Positions 24,110-35,514 of a stretch of 64,000 nt of DNA are shown one piece after another; position 1 is the first letter of the stretch, and each line of letters begins with the position of its first letter. Under the pieces are notes generated by a model. The model did not search any database. It was not told the origin of the DNA and was given only the letters and a program-made list of their open reading frames with translations. The DNA lies in NCBI GenBank assembly GCA_944472135.2, contig OX235264.1, positions 84,206,319 through 84,270,318 on the forward strand. Reading direction: 5' to 3'. The position numbers and the translations under genes are program-made. The DNA comes from Trichobilharzia regenti (Eukaryota > Platyhelminthes > Trematoda > Strigeidida > Schistosomatidae).

Positions 24110-25440
24110 AATACAACTTTATAAGAAGTTTACACATTGTGAATATAGTAAAACAATATACTACCTACTACTTGTCAGTAGTATAAATTCGAATGCACAG
24201 AAACCAGTGGTGGGAATGCTTGGCTATGAAGTTAAAAAGAAGAATCCAAATCAAGCTGTTAACAAATTTTGACTAACGAATATTTCTTTCACTAGAGTCT
24301 TAGATATTTTCTAAGAACAAACTAGGTAATCGGCCGTCTATTCTTGCATCTTATATCTCCCCAGCTTCTTCTTCACCGTGTTAGCCCCTCCCCCCCCCCC
24401 AACCTGATGCATGTGATCTGTTGGAAAATGAATAAAAAAGTACAACAGAACAGTTGCGATTTCGTAGAAACAGTTATACAAACAGTTCAGGCGTACACTT
24501 TGATTGTGAAGTGACAGCAATGTTATCACTTCATTTCAGTCATTCCTTTTGAATACATGTAAGGCTAAGTTTACGCTTACACAGCTGACTTTCGATTGAA
24601 TCCGTTTTCAAAATTTTACAGAGAAATAGAAAGTTCAATATTTGAATAAAGAATCTCGAGCAGTGACTTCCTCAGTGATTTACACATACAACTATTTAGT
24701 TATTGTTACCCCTCATGTCACGCTTTACTCGAAATTTGTGAGTAAAACAGAGGCCAGGTGATAGGAGAGAATTTAATAGGCGGCTAGAAAATAAAATTCT
24801 TTTTTAAAATAACCTGTAGTTATGTGAATAATTGCAAATATTACTCAAAGTGTAACTATATTTAACTCCCATAGAATATACTTCCATGTGAACATATTAG
24901 GCAACAATTCTGGTTTTTTGTAATAAATACATTGAACACATCGTTAGAGTACAGTAGTGGTATTTCATTAGGATACACAATGAGTGAGCCCCATAATATT
25001 AAAAGGGATGTTTCATGTGGACACTAGGACCAGTCACACAGTAAAGAAAATTACTATTTTCGTCAGAATAAGTGTACATTTCTGTAGCATGTTCCCACAT
25101 TGTTTGCCAACTAACACAGAACTTTCATACATTTATTCCCCTTAATGAATTTGAACAATGCAAGAACTACAGTTTTAGCAAAATAAAATGGTACTATCTT
25201 TTATTTCGTTGCCTTCTCGTCAGCTGCTTACATGACAAAGACATTATTAAATATATCTACAACAACAATTTTGACATACTTGCACAGAGTTCATTTTAAA
25301 CAAAAATCAATCGATCAATATACTCATACACTGAGAATATATACATATATAAATATGCAATATTAGCCACTATTCCGAACAATAATAATCAAACACAATG
25401 GAAACTTTTAGCATTTCACATTCGGAGGAAAGAGAGGTGA
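24110..25440. other. Gene-poor stretch
   Basis: Contains a C(10) run near 24391-24400. Nothing else recognised. Confidence 0.35.
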
Positions 25441-25450
25441 AATTATCCAG

Positions 25451-26299
25451 TTACCAGGGCAAAGAAAGGCTGATAACCGCTTCTTTCTGGACGCATAAAT
25501 CAGGTTTCATGCGCTTGATGGAAATGGCTTCAGCAAACTTAAGGAGAATTGAGCTATTTTGCTTATTGATAATTTTGAACGACTTTTCAACGTTCACCTC
25601 ATGAGCCGTGTCGAGAAGATGCCTGGTGATGGCACTGTTTAAAGCATTTGTTCCCTTTAGACGTAAGCTTTTTGGTACATGTTCAGAAAATCGTAGATAT
25701 GCCCTTCTTTCTGTCCTTCCAATGTAACTGCTCCCGCAGATACATGTAAATTTGTATACACAGTTGGAGGTAACATGAGAAGGATATCTATCGATTTTTG
25801 ATTGCACCAAAGAGCAAGTTGTTCGATAGACGGGAACGAGCTTAGCTGTAGGATACGCTATGGCTAGTGATATACTCAGCCTTCTGTTGATCATCGCTGC
25901 AATATTTTCACCTTTATAATCAAGCTGAAGGTAGACTGGCTTTTTTTCTACTGTGATTTGTTTTACTCTTGTGACTTCAGATCTTCCATACTTGTTGATG
26001 AACCTTTGAGGATACCCATTTCTCTTCAATATATTTTCAAGGAACTCAAACTCCTCCTCTAGTTTCTCTGTAGAGCATATTCTCCTCGCTCTATAGTACA
26101 AAGTTTTGACTAGACCACGTTTAAAGCTATGTGGACAAAAGCTATTAAAATGCAAGTATTGTCCTTTCCATGTGGGCTTTCGATAAATTGACTTTTGAAG
26201 ACCACCGTCTTCTAGGCGTTCCATGGCTATGAAACTAGTAACTAAAACATCACAGTTTACTTTTACTTCAAGGATCACTGAGACATTATCCATTTTCAA
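25451..26299 (-). pseudogene. Penelope-like RT thumb and GIY-YIG endonuclease (PLE C)
   Basis: A 282-codon uninterrupted minus-strand frame from a third PLE lineage. The N-terminal part is the end of the RT domain and thumb (KSIYRKPTWKGQYLHFNSF, GLVKTLYYRARRICS, LKRNGYPQRFINKY). The C-terminal third is a GIY-YIG nuclease (CVYKFTCICGSSYIGRTERR, about residues 180-200), then RFSEHVPKSL and LKFAEAISIKRMKPDLCVQK. The RT palm with YVDD is missing, so the element is 5' truncated although this part is free of stops. The C-terminal KFAEAISIKRMKP motif recurs in the palindrome at 48454-49145. The Met start is internal to the original protein. Confidence 0.8.
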
Positions 26300-26339
26300 A
26301 ATATCCAGACGATAAATGTTGCAAAGTTATCTATAATAA

Positions 26340-27160
26340 TTTCACTATCGAGTCAGATTGAGTCACTATGAGAAATTGTCCACAGAAAAATCTTCATTTG
26401 ATTTTCTGACCACATTCAGATTATTTGAAGTAATTTTATAACTATTCACTTGTTGGTTGATTATGAAAATGCTGATCCATAGAACACACATAGTGATTAA
26501 TCTTAATCGTAACTGAGATTTTTGCGATGGCGGTTGTTAATTCCTTTGCTAACTAACCTCAGTTACTTGTCCTTCTGTGTTCCACTTTACACTGCCTGTT
26601 GCTTACGAGTATTTCAATTTAATATTTGTTTACCATATAGATACTTCTTAGTCATAATTACTCGTTTCTATTGAAATTTACCTCATATAAAATATAAACA
26701 TTCTCTTAGGTCGTTGGTAATTGCCTTCCTATGGCTGAACAGTATCTGCTTCACATGTACATCTTATCTTACTGAGTATATCCTTATATTGTTTATTTCT
26801 AACAGTTGATCTCTCGGAAAGAGTGATGCTGCACGGGGAAAGTGCTTTTATCGGTATTTAGACTAAACACCTCACAGTGTGAGAACTGTTTTTAGATAAA
26901 TTTTTTATGCTGAATTCTAACCGTAACTAAACCCTCTGACTTATTCACTTGGAACTTCAGCTGTAAATTATGGTCCAGATATGTTAGAAGAAATCTGTGA
27001 CCTTCTTGAGCTGGAGTTTGATTAATTAATTTATTTGTCATTCCCGAAATCTGTTATATTTTATCACGTCAAGATCGTCTTGAAAATCCTGTCAACCCTC
27101 TACTACGTTTTGATCAGTATGAGAGTTGACCGTTCCAACCGGCGTACACTGTATAAGCTA

Positions 27161-27165
<5 letters not shown>
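26340..27165. other. Upstream flank of protease copy 1
   Basis: No gene recognised. Confidence 0.35.

Positions 27166-27169
<4 letters not shown>

Positions 27170-27203
<34 letters not shown>
27170..27203. repeat. (TA)n microsatellite
   Basis: Uninterrupted TA dinucleotide tract about 160 bases upstream of protease copy 1. Confidence 0.95.
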
Positions 27204-27205
<2 letters not shown>

Positions 27206-27261
27206 TGATTATCACACATTGTTAGACAATGTGCCGATAACAAACCAACAGTAATATCAAT

Positions 27262-27363
27262 GATAACCAATCAGAATTTGTGTAGCAACAAACATATCAT
27301 TATCCGTATGTAAATTTAAACACAAAGCAATCGTCAGTTTTACTGCTTCTAATATCCACTACA
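27262..27363 (+). promoter_or_regulatory. Putative proximal promoter of protease copy 1
   Basis: A CCAAT box at 27267-27271 is matched by one at 42468-42472 upstream of copy 2, at a similar distance from the ATG (about 97 and 105 bases). A TATA-like AATTTAAAC lies about 50 bases before the ATG, in the place of ATATAAAC in copy 2. Inference from position and similarity only. Confidence 0.4.
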
Positions 27364-30300
27364 ATGAACTTGATCCTACTTCTCACCTGTCTACATTGTG
27401 TGAACTCTGAGATTATCAAAATTCAACTACATCATGTGTCTGGAATAAAATCAGTGCTGTATCCTTTTCAAAAACACCTCCGAGCATTACAACGAAGATG
27501 GACAAATTTGTGGAATGGTGGAGATACACCGACAGGAGAACAGCTGCATAATTATTTAAATGTAGGTTGACTTTAAATAATGTCAGCTTATTCTAAGTGT
27601 CACTGACATCTGTAATACTAAGTCAATAGGGATTATCTGTGTATTGAAATAACTAGTTAAACCTGTCGCTGAATATTTATGCAGTGTTATTCATTACTAA
27701 TAGTCTAGAAGATAATAGTGTGAATTGAGTGTTTTCGAATATTCTATATGCAGTCTACAAAAGAAGAAGTTAGGATACTGTAGAATCAAAGAAGGAAGTC
27801 ACTGACTAAATTACAGGCATTATTCCTTATAATTCTGAGCACTTTACTGTCATTAGATAGATAATCACTATCCGTCGGGCTGTTAACCCCGTGGTCACAT
27901 TTAGAATTAGTTATACAATACTACGCATCATCTCAATATTGAAAGTAGATTCCATTTCGCTTTCTGAATCTACGATACCAATGAAGAAACTAGTTATTCG
28001 AATTGATTTTAAAAATCCCATACTGAAATAACAATGACTGACAGATGTTTCTGAACTCATTTACACGATGACATCACAATAGACATTTTCAGTTTCTCAA
28101 TGCCACTATATGGCAATAGATATGATGTGATCGCTGACCCATAACACACATATCATTCATAAGATGGTGAATGACTGTATTTGTGATATTAGAACACAAC
28201 ACCACATTCATTAATAATTTTCTCAATGAACAAACAGATACACGGAAATGCGAGTAAATATTTGTTAAATGTAACTGTCATGCATGTAATGGAATTTTGT
28301 TTGTTTATATCAAAATCTTTCATGACAAATTCAAAGCCATATCGAGGCATAACGTAATGTCATTGAAAAGCTTGTAATGGATGTTTCTTTTAGTATATAT
28401 AAGGACGATAAATATTATACTATTATTTGTTGGATTCCGAGTGCAAAATGGGGATTAGGTAGCGTATCCACACCTCAGTCTGTTCTCTACAGTCGTATTC
28501 ATTTGGCTCCATGACTGACATCAAGCTTGAATCTTTTTGTCATAATCTCAAGGTAGATTTTTACTCACTCTGCAAGAGCCTTCAATGCTGCTGATGACAT
28601 CAGAAAAGCCACTTGTCTAGGTAGGTAGAGTAGATTACTGACTCTTCGGTAGAGAATCTGGAGAGTCACAGATTCCTGCAATTTCTCCACTATATCTTCT
28701 CATGGACACGTCAGAAATCAGATAGAATACATTTTTAGTCTCAAGAAAAGATAGACGCATCTACCTGGGCACAAGAATGAGTAGGGGGCATTTGTAATTT
28801 CAGACCTTTATCTAGTGCAAGCAATCTTAAAGATGAACTGGGAAGTCTTCGAAGGGCAAGAATTAGACCACAATTCTGGTTCAACATACAACAGGTGAAT
28901 GAGAGAAATAAGAAGGTCACCTTGACCATAATCATCAGGAGAAAATCTGGAACTTTAATCAACATCACTGGGAAAACTAGCAAGGGGAAACACTAGGATT
29001 CTGAAAGTGACATGGGAAGAAAACTTTATACTCAATTTAATCAAGCAGATAAGGCAGAATAAAGAGTGGCTCACAACGATACCTGGAATCTGTAAAGCAA
29101 ACAAGGACAGATAGGTACAAGGTGAGCCAGGGCAAAGATGAAAAACGAAAGCAGTGGCTAAGTATAATTCACATAGCAGTGAACAAAGGGGTGAAGAAGA
29201 GCGCTAGGAAGGATGATGTCTCTTCTACTGCATGTTGGCTGCTGAATCAGCAAAACCGGTGAGACAGAAGAGATCTTACATTATGCGAAACAATTTTATC
29301 GACATCCTAGAGGAGTAACATTCAATGAAGCTACTGAAAAGTAGTGGTGAAACAACGGAGATATTGGGCAGACAATTTCAACAGGTACTTATCCAGAAAT
29401 ATCACCAGCAGACATTCAACGTTTATTAAATACAAATGTTCGACAAAATCAGAAATATTGAATGCCATACACTAACTGTAGGACGGGAAAGTAGAAGGAC
29501 CAGATTGAATCCCCTTTACTGCAGAAGAATTAGGGGTGGGAGTAGAGATCCAAGCAATTATCCTTATTCCGCTACTGTAGAATGTGTGGAAAGAAAGATA
29601 GGTGCCTGCCGGTTGAAAGCAAAGGCGACTTAATTGTATCCTAGAATCAGGCTCATGTTTATCCCAAGCAACATATTTGGTGACCATTTTAACAGTGCGA
29701 AGTATTGTGCTGCAATCAATTTAGGATGAAAACTTTGCAGGAGAGACATTCAAAACAGACGATATAGCTGAGGATATCAAATCAGGAACGGCGTCCACTC
29801 CCCTGGAGATAGTGTGTTGATCGAAAGCACCGTGCACAACGAATGAGATTCGGATCTTCTACAGTAATGTTCAATCAGTGTTTCTAAATGATTCAGAGGG
29901 ATATCGTGTCACAAAAATCACCTTAAACAGGCTGTTTCAAAGATTCATCTATATCTGCCTTCTTGGTTATAAAGCACAAACAACAAGGAACTCTGTCAAC
30001 TAACCGACCAAGAACCTAATGCCGAAATTGTGTACAGAAAGAGATGGACACTGATTTTGCATGCGTCATTCAAGTTTTGTATTCCTTGAAGTTTGCAGTG
30101 GAACTTCAAGACTCTGACTTGAAGTTTCTTTAGCCTTGTTGTTTATTTTTACAGGATGGGGTTGCTAGCCTCATGCCCAACCTCCCCTCCTTACCAGTCT
30201 TATTACTGGCTTAACGAGGTAAAGGAGTGTGTTGGATTTAATTTTAATTTTTTAATTTTTTTTTGATTTACAGCTTGATTCCACACTGTATTTTCGGTAC

Positions 30301-33300
30301 AAGTATAAAATTTTCAGCATGGGTATCGGTAGCCCAAATTTTGCAGGCCGACCATAGATATCAGGTGTACGTAGGTGCGGGCTCGAACCCCGGACCATAT
30401 GCGTGGCCGGCGAGCATTCCATCTTTTTGCCACGGATGAAATTTTGAATGGCAACCTTTCAAAATTGACAAGAAGAAAGTCATGTGGAGGGAAGCGAAGG
30501 CTTGAAAGCAGTCATGTTATCAGCTGAAAGTGAAGGCAGACGACCAAACAAAATGGTTATATGTCTCTGGATCTTTTGGTTTAAATCGAAATGCAAGGGA
30601 CCTACCAAAATTATGACGAAATTTCGAGGCATTACTTTTGTGTATTTATCCTAATAAACTTCTTGATATTGTTGGTGATGATCACATTTGACTGTCTTAA
30701 ATGCCTAATAGCTAACAAAAATTCAGGGTTTTAGGCTGTTCTGTCAATGGTAGTAATATTTTGATAAGTTTTTATTCAATATTATTTCATTTGACGATAT
30801 CTCTTTCGTGAGGATAAGGAAAACTGGTGGAAATTTATAAAAGTGTCTACTGGTATTTTTTCATTGTGCAAAGTGCAGGATTGTTAAAAGTTGCCAAACA
30901 CTATCATTTTGTCTTCTGTTAATCTTACTCTCTCGTAATGGTCATTCAAGTTTCAGTACTATGGAGAATTACTAGTTGGAACGCCACCACAAAAGTTTCG
31001 TGTACTCTTCGACACAGGGTCAACCGACGCCTGGCTCCCCTCAAGAAAATGCTGGTTTCTAGATATCGCCTGTTGGTTCATTCGATTTTATGACAGTACG
31101 AAATCATCAACATATCAGTCAAATGGAACAAAGTTTGAGGTGAAGTACATCGTTGGTAGTTACTCTGGATTTTGGAGCTTGGATACAATGCAGGTATCAT
31201 GATTTTATAACATGAAGCGACAATGGTTTTAGATAAACTCCTTAGTTATTCGCAATCAGGCGTTTGCTGAAGTAACAAATGTATTCTCTGACGATTTCTT
31301 TGCTAATGAATTCGATGGATTAATTGGTATGTCAAGGAGAAATGTTTCAAGATATGGGAACACTCCATTCTTTCCAAATATACTTTCTCAATTCAAAGAT
31401 ATGGATCCTGTGTTTTCATTCTATCTGAGTCGGTAGGTCCTCTGTTTACAGCATGATATCAGTGAAGTTACAATAAGCTATGGATGGATCGAAGAAGATT
31501 TACTGATATTCATCAATGTTTGTTTCCACATTATGTGATTATTTTTTTTATTTGGAATACTGAGAAGTAAATACGTTTAAATAGCTTCAGACCAAAGCAA
31601 AGCACAATTTTTTGTTGTGAAATTATTATTACGATTTCGTTAAATCTTGTTTCAAACTGAATGAATTATTTTGCATGGACATTAACAGGGGATATCTTGT
31701 GATGAGGAGGGTACGAGACACCAACCATAAAAAGGTTGTCACACGAACAGTGTTCGAAACATACGAAGGGTAAAGCTTTTGGCATAATCTACTCACCATA
31801 TGCATGAGTTTCAGTGAGTGGGTCGATCACATCCAAGGTATTTAAGTGCTTGTTAATTTTAAGTGATAAAAGCACCCAAGGTACTCACTAAATGATGTCA
31901 TTGTTTAATATCATATTATTCGACACTACTTTTGAGTAATAAGTGAATGAATGCAAACTCTCCCCTCCATGATGTCTAATGGCACTACATAATTTGAAAC
32001 AATAACCAATCGTAGCATGGTGAAAGTTTTTCATATCCGAATATAGAAACGCTGTGCACAAAAACACGCAGAATCAGAGATTTATGAATGTTAAAATATA
32101 ATAATTCATACATTCCATAGTTCCCCCACAGTTTGTATAAGTGTTTTTTACGACCATTCTGAAATACTTTTCCGAGCGTCTTCTCACCTGTTGATAAAGA
32201 TATCACTTCATCAATGTATATTTGACGATTATTCAGTTTGAGCACCGTTTCCAAGCCTCACTAATGTACAAGAGGAAATGTGGCATGATATTGCCAAACT
32301 ACTACTAAATTGCTTTATGAGTAATGCTTTCATGCATTGCAATTTCATGTAAATTTCGACGACACGTTTATTATGATTACCGCCAATTTTTTTCAGTGAT
32401 GAAATGTGAAGTTGAATTCACCTCTAGCCTTGTAATCAATAAACAATTATTACTTCTTGTATTTTGTAGGAAGAATGGTCATGCTGGTGGAGAGATGGTG
32501 CTGGGTGGTGTTGATCCAGAATATTTTACTGGAGATTTCGAAAACTTGCCTGTCCTGTCTGAAAATCGTTGGATTGTTAACATCAAAAGGTAGTTAGTGC
32601 ATACTTGAGTGAAGTTATGTGCTAAGATGAGGATTGCAGCAAACAATTGAATGCTTATCACATTCGTAGCATCTTAGCGAAGTACTTTAGCATAATGGCA
32701 ATTCTTATGCGTTGTAGTAATAGAAGTTATACATTCTTGTATTCATTCACTGAACGAGATAAGATCTGAAAATTCCAAATCATTGAAAATAAATCGTTTA
32801 CATTTATATCGCAATAGTATATTCGTAACAAGATTAACTTGGACAAGCATTTCTTTGCAATAAGTTCTCATATAAACTTTGTTGCTATAAATACATGAAT
32901 TGGAGAATATAACAGCTACTAAAAGAAAATCAAAACTGTGAGAAACTGTTTCAGAGTATAAGTACACAAGGGCGCAGTTTGTGGGCGCCACATCTACTGA
33001 TACATTAAGTTACATATTGATTAGAACTACTAAAAGATATTTCAGTGCATCGGAATTAGACACTAATTTCTGAACAAGACCTTTACTGACAAATTGCATT
33101 AAAGGTAAGTTACCATTGATGGTCACATCAGCACGTGTATACAAATTTATCAAGATCTGTGGAGTTAGTTGTTTAGACCGTATTCATGTGCAAGTTTGCT
33201 TTGGAAAATCAGTAATCAGGTTAATAAATAGTGAATATCACGTAAAACAGATGAGCAATTTGCAGTCCCATACCGAGCACCGAACAATCTACGGTTACGT

Positions 33301-34928
33301 CTCCTGAAAATACAGAGATGAATGAGAATACACCTGACTTGTGTGCACAAAAGTGTACATTCACCTGATAATTTCATTTTGGATTGCTCTCTTCTTATCT
33401 TTCTTCACCTATTTTACTTTGATAGATTCTCCCTCAGACTCCACAACTATTTATCCATTCATCTTTGGCTTAGAAAAGTCACTAAAGTCAAACTAGAATA
33501 AATATCAGAAATTATATTGTGGTACTAGTACACGATTGCATGATAGTCAGTTAGTTCTGACTAATGCTTAAATCCACATGAAGTGTGTAGTCAATGAGCA
33601 CATGGGATTCAATCGGATTAAATAGTTCAACGTTGGGGTGTATGTTTGTTCATGTAAACGAGACAAAAAGTACAGATTTCTTGAGTGAGTGTAGTTAGTT
33701 TCGCGAGAGACGATATAATTACTACTTGTTAGGACGAGTGGTTTTGTGATCAATACAACCTTTTTTGCATAGACTAGTTAATGTTTAATTTACGCTTTTA
33801 CTCTGTCTAGCTTGAAAGTGAATGGAGTAGAGTACTGTGATGCAGCATGCTCTGGTGTTATAGATACTGGGACATCCTTGATAGTCGGATCTAGTGCATT
33901 GGTGGGTAAAATTAATTCACAACTCGGTGCCGTATCTGCAACGGATGGGGAGTATGTAGTCGACTGCAGTAATCTCAATAACCTTCCTTCCATTGAATTT
34001 AGCCTTAAGGAGAGAATATATGTGTATCAAGCAAAAGATTACGTGGTCAAAGTAAGTGTAGATTTTCAGCTGAATGTTCTGATATTTTGTGATGAGCAAA
34101 CGTTTATTTATGCTTTGTTGTAAATACTTCAACCGTCATTTCATTTTTATTCGTCAATGAACTGATAGTCAGTTATCGCTGAGTTAGTCAAAAGAAGTCA
34201 TCCATCTTACAAAAGCGCCTAAATCATACTTTTTATTAGGGAATAAATTTCAACACATTCTGAACTCCATGTGAAAAGATAGACGCTGTCACTGTTATTC
34301 ATTTATATGTGTAAGTTCTTTTGCGAAGGATATTTTCTACTAATAAGCATATTTACGGAGCTATTTCAATCCAATCATGTTACAAAGTCAGCATTAAGAT
34401 GACTAAGTCCTTCACCTCCGCTTCCAAGAACCTACCGTAAATATATGCTTAATAATACATTATTCTGCCTATAACAAAAACAGTGATTATATTTGTGGCT
34501 CCCTAGATCCAGCAACTTCGGGATCTTTTGTTGCATTCGGTATCTTGATCAATTAAATGACTCATAGTGACTCAAATATCGGTAGGACAAATTTCAAGAA
34601 TCCGGAGAGATTGATCAGCTACAATGACACTGGAATTACGCTAGTGAGTGAGATAAAAATGACAAAGTAGTTAAATTTGAATTCTGATGCAGTAAATTTC
34701 AATAACCATTTCTAGATATTGGATTAGAGAAATCTGAAGACAGTTTTTTTCATTTTCACATTTCAGGATTCGAACTGGTTATCAACAGAATGTCTATCAC
34801 CTTTCAGAAGCAGTCCTAAATTGTCTGAGGGATCCTGGATTCTAGGCGATGTATTCATGAGGAAGTTCTACACTGTATTCGATTTCGGTGAGCGAGAGAT
34901 ACGATTGGCTGATGTTAACGATGGATAA
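27364..34928 (+). CDS. Cathepsin D-like aspartic protease, copy 1 (intact)
   Basis: Family A1 aspartic endopeptidase, expected to be secreted or lysosomal. In schistosomes such enzymes digest host blood protein (family knowledge; this one's substrate is unknown). Coding exons: 27364-27561, 30951-31193, 31233-31432, 32470-32589, 33811-34051, 34767-34928; all introns GT-AG, 387 residues. Signal peptide about 1-16 (MNLILLLTCLHCVNS), propeptide to about 60, NYLNFQYYGE start of the mature fold, catalytic DTGST at D87, CWFLDIACW disulfide loop, glycosylation site NGT at 124, flap Tyr132, second catalytic DTGTS at D272, C-terminal WILGDVFMRKFYTVFD. The exon 2 acceptor at 30950 is preferred over 30956 because it gives FQYYG, as in cathepsin D, and aligns with copy 2. 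Odd: the flap reads YIVGS, not YGSGS. No lesion seen. Confidence 0.9.
28425..28530 (-). repeat. RTE LINE 3'-end fragment (intron 1 of copy 1)
   Basis: ATTCCGAGTGCAAAATGG resembles the minus-strand 3' end at 500-525 (ATTCCGAGTGGAACATAGGG), and the following bases continue a weak match. Confidence 0.4.
28800..30060 (+). mobile_element. Highly decayed RTE-like LINE in intron 1 of copy 1
   Basis: Broken frames give recognisable RTE order: a linker segment rich in Gln/Lys/Arg around 28860-29150, an LL.NVWKER motif of the RT fingers near 29560-29600, and RIFYSNVQSVFLNDSEGYR followed by RVTK near 29840-29920, matching the post-RT 'NVKSVLLYG' region of the clade. Many stops. Exact limits unknown. 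Confidence 0.55.
30075..30437 (-). repeat. Composite of SINE type 1 and type 2 (intron 1 of copy 1)
   Basis: 30075-30233 is the tail and body of a type 1 SINE lacking its tRNA-like head. It abuts 30234-30437, a type 2 SINE with head (B box GGTTCGAGCCC), so the two together share one head. Either a nested insertion or a chimera. Confidence 0.7.
31194..31232 (+). other. 39-nt micro-intron in protease copy 1
   Basis: Begins GTATCATG after CAG and ends GGTTTTAG before ATAAAC. Read through, it gives TGA (31200-31202) and TAG stops. Removed, it restores DTMQINSLVIRNQAFAEVT, which aligns without gaps to cathepsin D. Length is a multiple of three. Same-length intron in copy 2. Confidence 0.85.
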
Positions 34929-34979
34929 AGCTTTTGGTACCTAAACCAGTAAATCACTGAACGTGAACATGTCTTATAA

Positions 34980-34985
34980 AATAAA
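34980..34985 (+). terminator. Polyadenylation signal of protease copy 1
   Basis: AATAAA, 52 bases after the stop codon. Confidence 0.6.
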
Positions 34986-35359
34986 TTACGAAGTTCTTGT
35001 TTAGCACAATATAATTATTCCTTCAAGATCTTTCGGAAAACGGATAATCGCTGAGGGTGTATACGTCCGTTTAAAATGATATTATCTGTGGCATTTTAAT
35101 AACTATATTGGGAAACGCCTTTAATATAGTGAATTTCAGTCTAGAGAATTATTTGAGGATCCTGCCTTTTTAAAATAAGCAATCAAAATGAGCAGTTTAA
35201 TGGTCAGTTAATAAATAAAGTTTGATGAGAACCTAGCAAGTTTATTTTTACGAATTTTTTGATTTTCGAGGTAAACAATAGCATATGAAAGAGATGGCTG
35301 TTCGTTATTTGGATCTCAAGCTGAAGTTTTCCATCGCAGAAAGTTGATATTGATATAAG

Positions 35360-35505
35360 TATAGAACTTGGCCACTGTTGTAGAACATAACTCCATCATG
35401 GATAAGATTTTATTTTGATAAATCCCACAGTGTTGTACAGTAATATTAACTGATGACCACGTTTCGAGCACAAACTATTGCTCATAATCATATCAAGTGG
35501 ATGTT
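35360..35505 (-). repeat. Penelope-like tail fragment (type A/D)
   Basis: ACTGATGACCACGTTTCGAG then CTCATAATCATATCAAG matches the terminal segment of PLE A and D. Confidence 0.65.
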
Positions 35506-35514
35506 TCTGTTTTC

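Noticed and set aside
27364..27570. Stand-alone 68-aa secreted peptide
   Set aside because: It is exon 1 of the protease: a GT donor follows and the frame joins exon 2 in phase.
30957..31193. Alternative acceptor CAG at 30956 for exon 2 of copy 1
   Set aside because: It would drop two residues that match cathepsin D (FQ before YYG) and has no counterpart in copy 2, where only the upstream AAG acceptor is kept.
31197..31232. In-frame stops in protease copy 1 exon 2 as pseudogene evidence
   Set aside because: They fall inside a GT-AG segment of 39 bases whose removal restores the family alignment.
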